64,000 nt of DNA from Sinorhizobium mexicanum (GCF_013488225.1 NZ_CP041238.1:3125501-3189500), one strand, 5' to 3'; counted from the stretch's first letter, positions 46,499-56,545 are shown. The notes: generated by a model not told the origin, from the sequence alone. Numbers and translations: made by a program.

Positions 46499-47401
46499 AT
46501 GTTCAAACTTGCGCATATTTCGGACGTTCATCTCGGACCTCTGCCAGATCTGTCCCTGAGGGAACTTGCCTCGAAGCGGATAACCGGTTTCGTCAACTGG
46601 CACAGGAACAGAGCGCGCCATCTTTTCGCCGGCACATTGGATAGCCTGATGGCGGATATCCAAAGGCGCAAGCCGGACCATCTGGCGATCACCGGCGACC
46701 TCGTGAATCTCGCCTCTTCCCTGGAGATCGCGGCCGTGACCGCGTGGCTTGCGGAGGCGGGCGACGCCAAGGATATCTCGGTAGTGCCGGGCAACCACGA
46801 CGCCTATGTTCCGGGTGCCTACGAAAAGACGACACGCGCCTGGTACCCCTATATGCGCAGCGACGAGGGTCCGCTCGGCTGGATCCGAGACCATCATTGT
46901 TTTCCCTATGTGCGCGTGCGCGGCCCGGTGGCAATCATCGGCTGCTCGACCGCAGTGGCCACGCCGCCCTTCGCCGCGAGCGGCTACTTCGGCCAGCGAC
47001 AGGCGCGTGCGACCGTCGACCTGCTGCAGGCCGCGGGCGAGGCTGGTCTCTTCCGGGTCGTGCTGATCCATCATCCGCCCATCCGTGGCGCGACCTCGAT
47101 GCACAAGCGCATGATCGGCATTCGCCGTTTTGCTGCGACCATCTCGTCCGGGGGCGCCGAACTGGTGCTGCATGGCCACACTCACCTCAACACGGTTTAT
47201 TACCTCAAGGGACAGACCGCGCCGGTCCCGGTCGTCGGCATTGCCTCGGCGTCGCAGGGGCCGGGGGGCAGCAAGCCGGCCGCCGCGTACAATCTCTTCT
47301 CGATAGCGGGCGAGCCCGGCAACTGGCAACTCAGCCGCGAGCGCTACACGCTCAATGCCGACGCGACCGGCGTCGAACTCGCCGAAACCACTCTTTTCTA
47401 G
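46499..47401 (+). CDS. calcineurin-like metallophosphoesterase
   Basis: The 300-residue enzyme keeps every metal-site motif: DVHLG (as ISDVHLG), ITGDLVNL, VPGNHDAY, VLIHHPP and LHGHTHLN. It resembles the class III cyclic-nucleotide phosphodiesterase/Icc group. Substrate is unknown. The gene stands between a divergent NUDIX gene and the TPR gene. Confidence 0.93.
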   Translation: MFKLAHISDVHLGPLPDLSLRELASKRITGFVNWHRNRARHLFAGTLDSLMADIQRRKPDHLAITGDLVNLASSLEIAAVTAWLAEAGDAKDISVVPGNHDAYVPGAYEKTTRAWYPYMRSDEGPLGWIRDHHCFPYVRVRGPVAIIGCSTAVATPPFAASGYFGQRQARATVDLLQAAGEAGLFRVVLIHHPPIRGATSMHKRMIGIRRFAATISSGGAELVLHGHTHLNTVYYLKGQTAPVPVVGIASASQGPGGSKPAAAYNLFSIAGEPGNWQLSRERYTLNADATGVELAETTLF

Positions 47402-47564
47402 GGTTCGTCTGCCCGCAACGTCGACAGCCTTGCAGGAAAATTCCGCGCTCGCCGAATATTTTGCCACGCCCGTGCGTCATAATGCGGTTCGGGTTCGGCA
47501 GCCGGCGCGACGCGTCGTTCGGGTTGCCGGCGGTGCGTTGCGATGTTCGAGGGAGACAGGCACG

Positions 47565-48110
47565 ATGTTCAGGAAGACGACCTTCTTTGTCCTTGCTGCA
47601 TTCATGGCTTCGATCGCGGGGCAGTCGGCCATGGCCGTCGGCGACACCAGCGAACCGCCGCGCAAGACCAAGACAAGCACCCAATGCAAGAACGGCAAGA
47701 TCTGGGATACGCGCAAGGGCCAGTGCGTCAACGCGAAGAAAAGCGGTCTCGGCGACGACGTCCTGTTCGAAGCCGCGCGCGAGCTTGCCTATGCCGGCCA
47801 GTACGACAATGCGATCAAGGTGCTCGAAGCCGTAAGCGACCAACGCAGTGCCCGCGTGCTCAACTATCTCGGCTACGCCAACCGCAAGGCCGGGCGCATG
47901 GAACTCGGCATGCAATATTACAAACGCGCGCTTCAGGCCGACGAGAACTACATCCTCGCCCGGTCCTATCTCGGCCAGGCCTTGGTCGAGCAAGGCCGGA
48001 TCGAGGAGGCCAAGGTGCAGCTCGTCGAAATTCGTGATCGTGGCGGCGAAAACACCTGGGCGTACAGGGCTCTGCTTCAGTCCCTCGGCGGCCTCCGTCA
48101 TCATTACTGA
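47565..48110 (+). CDS. secreted tetratricopeptide-repeat protein
   Basis: The 181-residue product has a signal peptide (about 1-24, ending SAMA) and a Cys pair in STQCKNGKIWDTRKGQCVNAKKS. Three TPR units follow (about 70-175: ELAYAGQYDNAIKVLEAV, VLNYLGYANRKAGRMELGMQYYKRALQ, ARSYLGQALVEQGRIEEAKVQL). It probably scaffolds a periplasmic complex. ATG 47565 is preceded by GAGGGAGA. Confidence 0.88.
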   Translation: MFRKTTFFVLAAFMASIAGQSAMAVGDTSEPPRKTKTSTQCKNGKIWDTRKGQCVNAKKSGLGDDVLFEAARELAYAGQYDNAIKVLEAVSDQRSARVLNYLGYANRKAGRMELGMQYYKRALQADENYILARSYLGQALVEQGRIEEAKVQLVEIRDRGGENTWAYRALLQSLGGLRHHY

Positions 48111-48200
48111 GAGGCGGTCGGAGACGACCGGCACTGCACGTCGAGCAGCACAGCCTTCTCCGCCACCGGCTCCGGGGCGCGAGGCAACGGGAAACTGACG

Positions 48201-48230
48201 CCGGAACGCAAAAACCTGTTTCCGTTCCGG
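48201..48230. promoter_or_regulatory. palindrome with GGAAC...CGTT, possible ECF promoter
   Basis: CCGGAACG at 48201-48208 is the exact complement of CGTTCCGG at 48223-48230. Read forward it gives GGAAC-N15-CGTT, close to the ECF -35/-10 pattern but one or two bases short in spacing. It lies about 70 bases before the sigma gene. Confidence 0.3.
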
Positions 48231-48298
48231 CTCTTCCCTTGCAGACTTCGGATCAAATGTTTCATATCATTGGGTAGTGCATTTCGCACCGCGAATAG

Positions 48299-48850
48299 AT
48301 GCCCGATCCGGTACGTCTCATTGGAAGAGCAATGCGCCCAGCGGCAGAGACGAAAGACTTCAGACGGGATTTGGTCAGCCTGCTGCCCAAATTGCGCCGC
48401 TTTGCGCTGACGCTGACGCGCAACGCCAATGATGCCGATGACCTCGTTCAGGAGGCTTGCGAGCGGGCCATCGCACGCAGCCACCTGTGGAACGGGGAAG
48501 GCCGGCTGGAGAGCTGGGTCTATGCCATGACACGCAATCTCTGGGTCGATGAAGTCCGCAAGCGCAAGGTCCGCGCCGGCGGCGGAGCCGTCGACATTTT
48601 TGACCAGAATGAGCTGCGCGTGGAGGCTGTTGCCGAAAAAGCGGTCTATGCCAATCAGTTGCAGAGGATGATCCTGTCCATGCCGGAAGGCCTTGCCAGC
48701 GTTTTCCTGCTCATCAACGTCGAAGGTCACAGCTACCGCGAGACCGCAGATATCCTCGGGGTTCCGATCGGTACCGTGATGAGCAGGCTGTCCACCGCCC
48801 GCCTGCGGCTCGCCGCCATGCTGTCTGAGAATACCGAAAGGAGGGCCTGA
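48299..48850 (+). CDS. ECF-type RNA polymerase sigma factor
   Basis: The 183-residue protein has sigma region 2 (LVSLLPKLRRFALTLTRNANDADDLVQEACERA, WVYAMTRNLWVDEVRKRK) and region 4 (LPEGLASVFLLINVEGHSYRETADILGVPIGTVMSRLSTARLRL). An internal ATG at 48332 would give 172 residues. The anti-sigma gene follows after three bases, so the pair is cotranscribed. The regulon is unknown. Confidence 0.93.
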   Translation: MPDPVRLIGRAMRPAAETKDFRRDLVSLLPKLRRFALTLTRNANDADDLVQEACERAIARSHLWNGEGRLESWVYAMTRNLWVDEVRKRKVRAGGGAVDIFDQNELRVEAVAEKAVYANQLQRMILSMPEGLASVFLLINVEGHSYRETADILGVPIGTVMSRLSTARLRLAAMLSENTERRA

Positions 48851-48853
48851 CCA

Positions 48854-49681
48854 TTGCAGCAGACGACAGGTCAAGCGCTTGAAGTTCGGTTGTCCGCCTA
48901 TATCGACGGCGAGCTCGGCGACGCCGAGAGAGCCGAGCTCGATGCTTTGCTGGCCCGTGACGACGACGCCAAGGTCATGCTCGAGAAGTTGAAGGCCGGC
49001 AGCGCGTTTGGCAACAAGGCCTTCGAGGACTTTCTCCATGACCCGGTGCCGCTGGCGCTGGTGCGCCAGATCAAGCAGGGACCCGGCATCAATCCGCGAT
49101 CCGAGCGCGTCGCGACGGCGAACCTGCCGGCGCGGACGGTTCGCGTCTGGCCGCGGGCGCTCGCTGCAGCCATGGCGCTATTGCTTGTCGGCGGTGCCGC
49201 GGGCTTCCTCGCCGGCAGCGCGCATTACGTCGCGGAGCCCGAAAGCGCCGCCTCTGCGCGCCCGTGGATCGATGAGATCGCCGACTATCACCGCATCTAC
49301 TCCCGGCAGAAGGACCACCTCGTCGAGGCGCCTGCGTCGGATGGGCCTAAGATCGAGACCTGGCTCGCCTCCAGCGTCGGCGTCGGCTTCAAGACCCCGG
49401 ATCTCGCAAGCAAGGGCCTGACCTTCGAGGGTGCAAGACTGTTGGTGGTTGACGGCAAGCCCGTCGGTCAGCTCGTCTACCGCGATCGCGAAGGCGACAT
49501 CTATGCGATCTGCTTCCTCAAGGGTGGTGACAAGCCACAAGCGGATCAGTTCCGCGAAGATATCCGCGACAACCTCGGGCTGGTCTCCTGGCAGAAAGAC
49601 GATGCATCCCTGGTGCTGGTCGGCCCGTCCGCGGATGCCGCGCTCCGCGAACTCGCCGAAGCCGTAGCGGCGAGCATCTGA
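48854..49681 (+). CDS. anti-sigma factor, single-pass membrane protein
   Basis: The 275-residue product begins LSAYIDGELGDAERAELDALLARD, the anti-sigma N-domain pattern, without the HxxxCxxC zinc motif. One membrane segment (about 98-120, LAAAMALLLVGGAAGFLAGSA) separates it from a periplasmic domain (about 140-275) that could sense the signal. The TTG start at 48854 is supported by AAGGAGGG upstream. It should hold the adjacent sigma factor at the membrane. Confidence 0.88.
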   Translation: MQQTTGQALEVRLSAYIDGELGDAERAELDALLARDDDAKVMLEKLKAGSAFGNKAFEDFLHDPVPLALVRQIKQGPGINPRSERVATANLPARTVRVWPRALAAAMALLLVGGAAGFLAGSAHYVAEPESAASARPWIDEIADYHRIYSRQKDHLVEAPASDGPKIETWLASSVGVGFKTPDLASKGLTFEGARLLVVDGKPVGQLVYRDREGDIYAICFLKGGDKPQADQFREDIRDNLGLVSWQKDDASLVLVGPSADAALRELAEAVAASI

Positions 49682-49751
49682 TCGAACCGGAACGATCTGC
49701 GCGCCAGGGTGCATCGCAGGGTCAGGGGAACCCCTGCCCGGCAACATAAGA

Positions 49752-49787
49752 AAAAGCCGCGCGGCTCGAAGAACCGGCGCGGCTTTT
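49752..49787. terminator. bidirectional intrinsic terminator
   Basis: AAAAGCCGCGC at 49752-49762 pairs with GCGCGGCTTTT at 49777-49787. A-tract and T-tract flank both sides, so it can end the anti-sigma transcript and the leuA transcript. Confidence 0.85.
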
Positions 49788-49812
49788 CTGCATAGCTTGA
49801 TGTTGGCGGTCC

Positions 49813-51522
49813 TTATACCGCCTTCATCTCCAGCACCCGGTTGGCCGCCGAGACAATCGCTTCCAGCGAGGCAGCGACGATGTTGGTATTGATGCCAACG
49901 CCGAACAGCGTGCCGCCTGGATGCTCGACCTCGACATAGGCAATGGCCGCGGCATTCGAACCATGCTGCAGCGAGTGCTCCGAATAGTCGGCCACCGAAA
50001 GCTCGATGCCGAGATAGATCGACAACGCGTTGATGAAGCCGTCGATCGGGCCGGTGCCCTTGCCTTCGATCCGCTTGGTCTCGCCCTTGTCGGTGATTTC
50101 CGCGGCAACGACGCGCAGGCCCTTGTGCTCGCCGACCGGATAGGTGTGGTGGTCGACGAATTTCAGCCGCGCGCTGGGCTGCTCGACGTATCGCTCGAGG
50201 AAACGGGCATGGATGCGCTTCGACGGAAGCTCCTTGCCCTCTTCGTCGGTGATGCGCTGGATGTCCTCGCGGAACTCGACCTGCAGGTTGCGCGGCAGGT
50301 TGATGCCGTAGTCTTCCTGCAGGATATAGGCGATGCCACCTTTGCCGGACTGGGAATTGATCCGGATGATCGCCTCGTAGCTGCGGCCAACGTCGCGCGG
50401 ATCGATCGGCAGGTATGGCACCTCCCAGAGCGGCTTGTTGGCCTGCTTGATCGCCTTCATGCCCTTGTTGATCGCGTCCTGGTGCGATCCGGAGAAAGCC
50501 GTGTAGACGAGTTCGCCGACGTAAGGGTGGCGCTCGGGAATGACCATCTGGTTCGAATATTCGTAGACTTCCTTGATCCGCTCGATGTCCGAGCAGTCGA
50601 GCCCCGGGTCCACCCCTTGCGTGAACATGTTCAAGGCCAGCGTCACCACATCGACGTTACCGGTGCGCTCGCCGTTGCCGAAGAGCGTTCCCTCGACGCG
50701 GTCGGCGCCTGCCATCAAGCCCAGCTCGGTGGCGGCAATACCGGTGCCGCGGTCGTTGTGCGGATGCAGCGAGATGATCAGGTTCTCGCGGTTGTCGAGG
50801 TTGCGGCACATCCACTCGATCTGGTCGGCATAGATGTTCGGCGTCGCCATCTCGACGGTCGAGGGCAGATTGATGATCAGCTTGTTGTCCGCCGTCGGCC
50901 TGACGATTTCGGTGACGGCGTTGCAGATCTCCAGCGCCACTTCGAGCTCGGTGCCGGTGAAGCTTTCCGGCGAATATTCGAAGCGGTAACCGCCGCCGGC
51001 CTTCGCCGCCATGTCGGTGATCATCTTGGCGGCATCGGTCGCGATCTGCTTGATGCCGACGACGTCCTTGCCGAACACCACGCGGCGCTGCAACTCGCTG
51101 GTCGAGTTGTAGAAATGAACGATCGGCTTATGGGCGCCGCGGAGCGCCTCGAACGTGCGGGCGATCAGTTCCGGCCGGCATTGCACCAGCACCTGCAGCG
51201 AGACGTCGTCAGGGACGTTGCCCTCCTCCACGCACCAGCGGGCGAAGTCGAAGTCCGTCTGCGAGGCGGAGGGGAAGCCTATCTCGATTTCCTTGAAGCC
51301 CATGTCGACCAGCAGGTGGAACATCCGCGCCTTGCGGTCGTGCCCCATCGGGTCGACGAGCGCCTGGTTGCCGTCGCGCAGATCCACCGAGCACCAGATC
51401 GGAGCTTGCGTGATGGTCTTGGATGGCCAGGTACGGTCCTGCAGCGCGATCTGCGGGTAAGGTTGATATTTCACCGCCGCGTCGGGCATACCGGACTTAA
51501 TGGAATGCGATTTCAGAATCAT
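49813..51522 (-). CDS. leuA: 2-isopropylmalate synthase
   Basis: LeuA joins acetyl-CoA to 2-oxoisovalerate, the first step of leucine synthesis. The 569 residues are the longer class with a C-terminal regulatory domain (about 430-569). HMGL-type motifs are WCSVDLRDGNQALVDPMG (with the metal Asp), and LHPHNDRGTGIAATELGLMAGADRVEGTLFGNGERTGN. A leader ORF rich in Leu codons lies about 160 bases upstream on the minus strand, suggesting leucine-linked control. Confidence 0.97.
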   Translation of the reverse strand: MILKSHSIKSGMPDAAVKYQPYPQIALQDRTWPSKTITQAPIWCSVDLRDGNQALVDPMGHDRKARMFHLLVDMGFKEIEIGFPSASQTDFDFARWCVEEGNVPDDVSLQVLVQCRPELIARTFEALRGAHKPIVHFYNSTSELQRRVVFGKDVVGIKQIATDAAKMITDMAAKAGGGYRFEYSPESFTGTELEVALEICNAVTEIVRPTADNKLIINLPSTVEMATPNIYADQIEWMCRNLDNRENLIISLHPHNDRGTGIAATELGLMAGADRVEGTLFGNGERTGNVDVVTLALNMFTQGVDPGLDCSDIERIKEVYEYSNQMVIPERHPYVGELVYTAFSGSHQDAINKGMKAIKQANKPLWEVPYLPIDPRDVGRSYEAIIRINSQSGKGGIAYILQEDYGINLPRNLQVEFREDIQRITDEEGKELPSKRIHARFLERYVEQPSARLKFVDHHTYPVGEHKGLRVVAAEITDKGETKRIEGKGTGPIDGFINALSIYLGIELSVADYSEHSLQHGSNAAAIAYVEVEHPGGTLFGVGINTNIVAASLEAIVSAANRVLEMKAV

Positions 51523-51683
51523 TGCAGCTTCTCTTCGTCACTGGAGCGTGGCTTGCCGCATGCAATAGCCGATCATCGAAGTCATTGCGATGCCTAATGC
51601 CGCGTGGGCCGCGCCTTTTGTTTCAGCTCTCTTGGGATTCGAGGAGCATCTGCCGGCTAGGCTTTTCGGCCGCCGGGCGCTCC

Positions 51684-51809
51684 TCAGCGAACCCGGCAAC
51701 CGCGAATAAGGCCGAGAAGAAGAAGCGATGCAAGCGCACGGGACGGCGCACGATTGTCATCGTGTCCGGGGAAGATCGCTGCGATCTTATGTGCGTTCGC
51801 GCTGGTCAT
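51684..51809 (-). promoter_or_regulatory. putative leucine leader peptide of leuA
   Basis: A minus-strand frame from ATG 51809 to the stop at 51684 ends in RALASLLLLGLIRGCRVR. Four consecutive Leu codons (CTT CTT CTT CTC) lie at 51725-51714 and a further CTT follows. A hairpin can form just after it (GGAGC...CCGGC with GCCGG...GCTCC). The ribosome site is weak and no T-run terminator was seen, so an attenuator is only likely. Confidence 0.5.
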
Positions 51810-51956
51810 GCGAAAGCCTATACACGGCCTGCCGAAACAGGGCAAGGGCGACGGCGTCAATATCGCGCCGAAGCGGTTGCACCCGCAGCGAGAGCAAAGC
51901 AAGGAAAAAGGCACCGGCGCGTGGCCGATGCCTTTCCATGTGATTTGCGGCTATCG

Positions 51957-52544
51957 TCAGACGTCGGCGATCGACGTGATGATCCGCGAAACGAGGCCGT
52001 AGGACTTCGCCTCCTCGGCGGAAAGCCAGTAGTCGCGGTCAGTATCCTTGGCGATCTTCTCGACCGGCTGGCCGGTTGCTTCGGAGAAGATCTTGTTCAG
52101 GCGCTCGTTCATCTTGAGGATTTCCCGTGCCTGGATCTCGATATCGGAGGCCATGCCGCGTGTGCCGCCCGACGGTTGGTGCAGCAGGAAGCGCGTGTTC
52201 GGCAGGCAAAGGCGCCGTTCCTTCGGCGCGCCGACATAGATCAGGGCGCCGGCGGAGGCGACCCAGCCGGTGCCGATCGTCCATACCTTCGGCTTCACGA
52301 ATTTGATCATGTCGTGAATGCTGTCGCCGGACTCGACGTGGCCACCGGGAGAATTGACGAAAATGCGGATATCGTCATCGCTGGCGGAAGCGAGCGCCAC
52401 GAGTTGCGAGCAAACCTTCTGCGCCAGGTCCTGGGTGATCGTCCCGTAGATGAAAATCGAACGCGACTTGAAAAGGTTCGCCTCCGTTTCCTTGCCGAGC
52501 GGCAATTCGGTCTTCTTTTCTTCCTGTTCGTCGTCGTTCCGCAT
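51957..52544 (-). CDS. clpP: ATP-dependent Clp protease proteolytic subunit (paralogue)
   Basis: The 195-residue serine protease has the triad Ser97 ([12 protein letters not shown]), His122 (FLLHQPSGG) and Asp171 ([19 protein letters not shown]), plus the oxyanion loop FVNSPGGHV. The usual QxAASMGA is changed to GWVASAGA and the N-terminus is charged, so it is a divergent paralogue, not the main clpP, and no clpX is adjacent. GAGGAG precedes ATG 52544. Confidence 0.93.
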   Translation of the reverse strand: MRNDDEQEEKKTELPLGKETEANLFKSRSIFIYGTITQDLAQKVCSQLVALASASDDDIRIFVNSPGGHVESGDSIHDMIKFVKPKVWTIGTGWVASAGALIYVGAPKERRLCLPNTRFLLHQPSGGTRGMASDIEIQAREILKMNERLNKIFSEATGQPVEKIAKDTDRDYWLSAEEAKSYGLVSRIITSIADV

Positions 52545-52692
52545 TCTTCGGACTCCTCATGAAATGTCTACAAAGTGAGATAATGCGACTCGACCGCGAA
52601 GACAATGCAGCAAACCGAACCGTGAACCAGGGCGACCGGCCGGCTTGCTTCCATCGTGCCGCGTCATCGACAGTTAGGAACCTCGTCAGCCT

Positions 52693-53157
52693 TCACCCGC
52701 GTCCCCGATAGGTCGGCACACCCTGATCCGGCAGCCAGACACCCTCCGGCAGCTTGCCCGTCTGCCAGAAGACGTCGATCGGAATGCCGCCACGCGGATA
52801 CCAATAGGCGCCGATCCTCAGCCACTTCGGCGAAAGCAGCGACACCAGCCTCTTGGCGATATCAATGGTGCAATCCTCGTGAAAAGCCCCATGGTTGCGG
52901 AAGGAATGCAGGAAGAGCTTGAGCGACTTCGACTCCACCAGCCAGCCATCCGGCACATAGTCGATGACGATATGTGCGAAATCCGGCTGCCCCGTCATCG
53001 GACAAAGCGAGGTGAACTCCGGTGCCGTGAAGCGGACGACGAAGTCCGTGCCCGCATGGCCGCTCGGCACCCTTTCCAGCACCGCCTCATCCGGGCTCTG
53101 CGGCAGGTCGACCTTTGCGCCAAGTTGTGAAAGTCCCGATACGTCCGTTTTCGTCAT
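52693..53157 (-). CDS. queF: NADPH-dependent 7-cyano-7-deazaguanine reductase
   Basis: QueF reduces preQ0 to preQ1 in queuosine synthesis. The 154-residue unimodular enzyme has [21 protein letters not shown] with nucleophile Cys52 and Asp59, the NADPH motif [20 protein letters not shown], and [17 protein letters not shown] precedes ATG 53157. Confidence 0.97.
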   Translation of the reverse strand: MTKTDVSGLSQLGAKVDLPQSPDEAVLERVPSGHAGTDFVVRFTAPEFTSLCPMTGQPDFAHIVIDYVPDGWLVESKSLKLFLHSFRNHGAFHEDCTIDIAKRLVSLLSPKWLRIGAYWYPRGGIPIDVFWQTGKLPEGVWLPDQGVPTYRGRG

Positions 53158-53160
53158 TTC

Positions 53161-53285
53161 CTTACTGCTCCACGAAGATCACGAGGATTTGGGTCTGTAC
53201 AACCCAAATCCTGGCCGTGATCGATTCTAAATAGTAAGAGCGGGATGCGGGCGGAAAACCGCATACACTTTTCCTCATCCCGCTC
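53161..53285 (-). repeat. dispersed repeat B, copy 2 (reverse orientation)
   Basis: Read on the minus strand this is AGAGCGGGATGAGGAAAAGT, TTTTCCGCCCGCATCCCGCTCT, then GAATCGATCACGGCCAGG and the hairpin GATTTGGGT with ACCCAAATC. The first three blocks match 16177-16290. The inner palindrome lies at 53186-53210 on the plus strand. Confidence 0.7.
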
Positions 53286-54186
53286 TGGTTTTCACGCGCA
53301 CGCCGTGCGCCTTCTCGCCTTCCGGCTCGACATGAATGGCTATTCTCGCGCCCGGATGAACGACGCGGATCGCGTCCTCGATACGGTCGCAAATGTCATG
53401 GGCGTCGCCGACCGGCATCGCTTCGGGCACGACCATGTGGAAATCCACGAAGATCGCCGGGCCGGCCTGCCGGGTCTTCAGATCGTGAACCCCGAGAGAG
53501 CCGCCGGCATTTGCCGCGATCGCCTGCTTGATCGCCTCCTCCTCGTCTGCCGGCACGGCCCTGTCCATCAGTCCGTCGACTGAACGCGAGATGACCTTCC
53601 AGCCCTGCAGCAGGATGTTGCCGGCGACGATCACCGCCAGCAGCGGATCGAGGATGGCGTATCCGGTGGCAATGGCAAGAAGAAGGCCAACGAGCACGCC
53701 TGCCGAGGTTATCACGTCGGAGAGAAGGTGGTGTCCGTCGGCGCTCAGCGCCGGCGAGCGATGGCGGGTACCCGCGCGGATCAGGACATAAGCCCAGATC
53801 GCGTTGATGCCGCTGGCGGCGAAGTTGATCGCAAGACCGAGCGCCGGTGCGCTTAGCAGCTCCGGCGCCATCATTTCCGGCACCGCTTCCCATATGATCA
53901 GAAGCGCCGCCACGACAATCAACACGCCTTCGATGACGGCGGAAAAATACTCCGCCTTGTGGTGCCCGAACGGGTGTGTCGCGTCCGCCGGTTTCGCGGC
54001 ATAGCCGATCATTGCATAGGCGATCACCGCGGCAATAACGTTCACGATGGATTCGAGCCCGTCGGAAAGCAGCGCAACCGAACCGGTCACCCACCAGGCG
54101 AGCATCTTCAGCCCCATGACCCCGACGGAAAGCGGCATACCCCAAAAGGCCAGCCTCAGGATCGTTCTGTTATCGAAAGCAGTCAT
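53275..54186 (-). CDS. cation diffusion facilitator transporter
   Basis: The 303-residue protein has six membrane segments. TM2 holds SVALLSDGLESIVNVIAAVIAYAMIGYAAKPADATHPFGHHKAEYF, the CDF metal-site pattern (D near the start, HPFGHHKAEYFSA after). TM5 carries DGHHLLSDVITSAGVLVGL, with a His/Asp metal site. A cytoplasmic C-domain follows (about 205-303). It likely exports Zn, Fe or Mn. ATG 54186 is used because GAGGA sits six bases before; ATG 54192 is alternative. Confidence 0.92.
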   Translation of the reverse strand: MTAFDNRTILRLAFWGMPLSVGVMGLKMLAWWVTGSVALLSDGLESIVNVIAAVIAYAMIGYAAKPADATHPFGHHKAEYFSAVIEGVLIVVAALLIIWEAVPEMMAPELLSAPALGLAINFAASGINAIWAYVLIRAGTRHRSPALSADGHHLLSDVITSAGVLVGLLLAIATGYAILDPLLAVIVAGNILLQGWKVISRSVDGLMDRAVPADEEEAIKQAIAANAGGSLGVHDLKTRQAGPAIFVDFHMVVPEAMPVGDAHDICDRIEDAIRVVHPGARIAIHVEPEGEKAHGVRVKTRAG

Positions 54187-54240
54187 CTTCATTCCTCGTG
54201 CAGATGCAAACGAGTTGCAAATGCAAGCCCATTCAAACGC

Positions 54241-54276
54241 AAAACCGCCCGCGCGAATTTTCGCGCAGGCGGGTTC
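54241..54276 (-). terminator. intrinsic terminator of trpE(G)
   Basis: On the minus strand AACCCGCC-T-GCGCGAA pairs with TTCGCGC-G-GGCGGTT, followed by TTGCGTTT. It lies 80 bases after the trpE(G) stop and before the cation transporter start. Confidence 0.75.
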
Positions 54277-54355
54277 CAAACACCATATGGGTGATTATGC
54301 ACGGCTTGTCAAAGGGCCGTGAGTGCCGGCTTGTGCCAGCCCAATTCGAGCGTCG

Positions 54356-56545
54356 TCAGGCGGCCTTGGTTTTCGCCCGTTTGGCAAGATGCGCGACCAC
54401 ATTCTCGATCATCCGCATGCCGGCGTCGCCGCCGAGCGTCATGATCGACTCCGGATGGAACTGCACCGCCGCCACCGGCTCTTTCATATGTTCGATGCCC
54501 ATGATCGTGCCGTCTTCGCTCTCCGCTGTGATCATGAACTCGGGTGGCAGGCTGGAAGGATCGGCAAAGATCGAATGGTAGCGTCCGACGGTCACATCCT
54601 TGCCGAGCCCGGAGAAGACGATGCCGGGTTCCAGCACGCGGATGCGCGATGGCTTGCCGTGCATCGGGATCGCCAGTTGCCGGAGGTTGCCGCCATAGGC
54701 CTCTGCGAGCGCCTGAAGGCCGAGGCAGACCCCGAAGATCGGCAGTTCGCGCGCCCTCGCCTTCTTGATCGTCGCCTTGCAGTCGAAATCCTTCGGGCTG
54801 CCGGGCCCGGGCGAAAGCACGACGAGGTCCGGTTTGACGCGGTCGAAAATCTCCTCGGCAACCGGCGTACGCACGGTGGTGACGGTCGCGCCCGTTTGCC
54901 GGAAGTAGTTCGCCAGCGTGTGGACGAAGCTGTCCTCGTGGTCGACGAGCAGAATGTTGACGCCCGCGCCGACCGACGCAACGTCGCGCCCGGCCTTGGC
55001 GCTGTTGGCGGATTTGGCGTCGCGGATGGCTGCAATCATGGCGGATGCCTTCAGTTCGGTTTCGGCTTCTTCTTCTTCCGGATTGGAATCATAGAGCAGC
55101 GTGGCGCCCGCTCTCACCTCGGCGATCCCGTCCTTGATGCGGATGGTGCGCAAGGTCAGGCCGGTGTTCATGTCGCCATTGAAGCCGACCATGCCGATTG
55201 CGCCACCATACCATGCGCGCGGGCTCTTCTCGTGGCTCTCGATGAAGCGCATCGCCCAGAGCTTCGGCGCCCCGGTGACGGTCACCGCCCAGGCGTGGCT
55301 CAGAAAGCCATCGAAAGCGTCCATGTCATCGCGAAGCCGCCCCTCGATGTGGTCGACCGTGTGGATCAGCCGCGAATACATCTCGATCTGGCGACGCCCG
55401 ATGACCTTCACCGAACCGGGCACGCAGACGCGGCTCTTGTCGTTGCGGTCGACGTCCGAGCACATGGTGAGCTCGGATTCATCCTTTTTCGAATTCAACA
55501 GCTTCAGGATCTGCTCGCTGTCGGCGATCGGGTCGTCGCCCCGCTTGATCGTGCCGGAGATCGGGCAGGTCTCGATGCGGCGGCCCGAAACCCGGACGAA
55601 CATCTCTGGCGAGGCGCCAACGAGATATTCCTGGTTTCCGAGGTTGATGAAGAAGGAATAGGGCGACGGGTTGATCGCCTTCAGCCGGTTGGAAATCTCC
55701 GAAGGGCGGCTCTCGCAGCGCTCGTAAAATTTCTGTCCCGGCACGACCTCGAAGAGGTCGCCGCGACGGAAGCTTTCCTTGGCCTTGACCACGAGTTCGG
55801 CATATTCGCCCGGGCGATGATCGCCATGGGGCGGAATGCTGTCGACGGTGCGGAACGGCTCCGGCGTGATTTCCGCCGCCTTGCCCTCGGTCGAAAGGCC
55901 GCCCTTGGCAAAATCATAGCAGTCGACCCAGGCCTTCGCCGCATAGTGGTCGACGACGAGGATCTCGTCCGGGAGGAAGAGAACCATGTCGCGCTGGTCG
56001 TCCGGCCGCTGCAATTTCAGGTCGATCGCGTCGAACTGGAAGGCAAGGTCGTAGCCGAAGGCGCCATAGAAGCCGAGATTGGAATCTTCGGCCGAATGGA
56101 AAAGGTTCGTAACAGCGCGCAGCACCGTGAAGACCGTCGGCATCTTCGAGCGCTCTTCCTCGGTAAACACCCGGTCCGGCTGGTTGATGGTGAGATCGAG
56201 CCTACGCGTCGTCAACGCGCCAATGGTAATGTCTGCAACGGATTTCAGATGCTCGCCGATGAGCGCCAGCAATACCTCGCCGCGCCCGTTATAGGCTTCG
56301 ATCCAGAGCGAACGACCGAAGGAAGAGATGGCGAGCGGCGGGTCGACGACAGCGGTGTCCCAGCGTGTGTAACGGCCGGGATATTCATAGTTCGAGGAAA
56401 AGACCGCGCCGCGCCGCTCATCGAGCTTGTCGACACAGGACGAGATCGCGTCCGTGTAGGACGCATCGCGCCGCCTGCGCGTGACGACAATGCCGCCTTC
56501 AGTGGTGTAGGTCTCCGCGCCGTCTTCCAGAATTACCGTTGCCAT
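54356..56545 (-). CDS. trpE(G): fused anthranilate synthase TrpE(G)
   Basis: The 729-residue protein fuses the chorismate-using TrpE part (about 1-505) to the glutamine amidotransferase TrpG (about 525-725). Visible are [48 protein letters not shown], then [11 protein letters not shown] and the catalytic Cys of [18 protein letters not shown] and FHPESIMT. This fusion is typical of rhizobia. ATG 56545 opens MATVILEDG. It is controlled by the trpL attenuator upstream. Confidence 0.97.
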   Translation of the reverse strand: MATVILEDGAETYTTEGGIVVTRRRRDASYTDAISSCVDKLDERRGAVFSSNYEYPGRYTRWDTAVVDPPLAISSFGRSLWIEAYNGRGEVLLALIGEHLKSVADITIGALTTRRLDLTINQPDRVFTEEERSKMPTVFTVLRAVTNLFHSAEDSNLGFYGAFGYDLAFQFDAIDLKLQRPDDQRDMVLFLPDEILVVDHYAAKAWVDCYDFAKGGLSTEGKAAEITPEPFRTVDSIPPHGDHRPGEYAELVVKAKESFRRGDLFEVVPGQKFYERCESRPSEISNRLKAINPSPYSFFINLGNQEYLVGASPEMFVRVSGRRIETCPISGTIKRGDDPIADSEQILKLLNSKKDESELTMCSDVDRNDKSRVCVPGSVKVIGRRQIEMYSRLIHTVDHIEGRLRDDMDAFDGFLSHAWAVTVTGAPKLWAMRFIESHEKSPRAWYGGAIGMVGFNGDMNTGLTLRTIRIKDGIAEVRAGATLLYDSNPEEEEAETELKASAMIAAIRDAKSANSAKAGRDVASVGAGVNILLVDHEDSFVHTLANYFRQTGATVTTVRTPVAEEIFDRVKPDLVVLSPGPGSPKDFDCKATIKKARARELPIFGVCLGLQALAEAYGGNLRQLAIPMHGKPSRIRVLEPGIVFSGLGKDVTVGRYHSIFADPSSLPPEFMITAESEDGTIMGIEHMKEPVAAVQFHPESIMTLGGDAGMRMIENVVAHLAKRAKTKAA

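Noticed and set aside
49921..51597. 558-codon plus-strand frame opposite leuA
   Set aside because: Antisense shadow; the real gene is LeuA with clear motifs.
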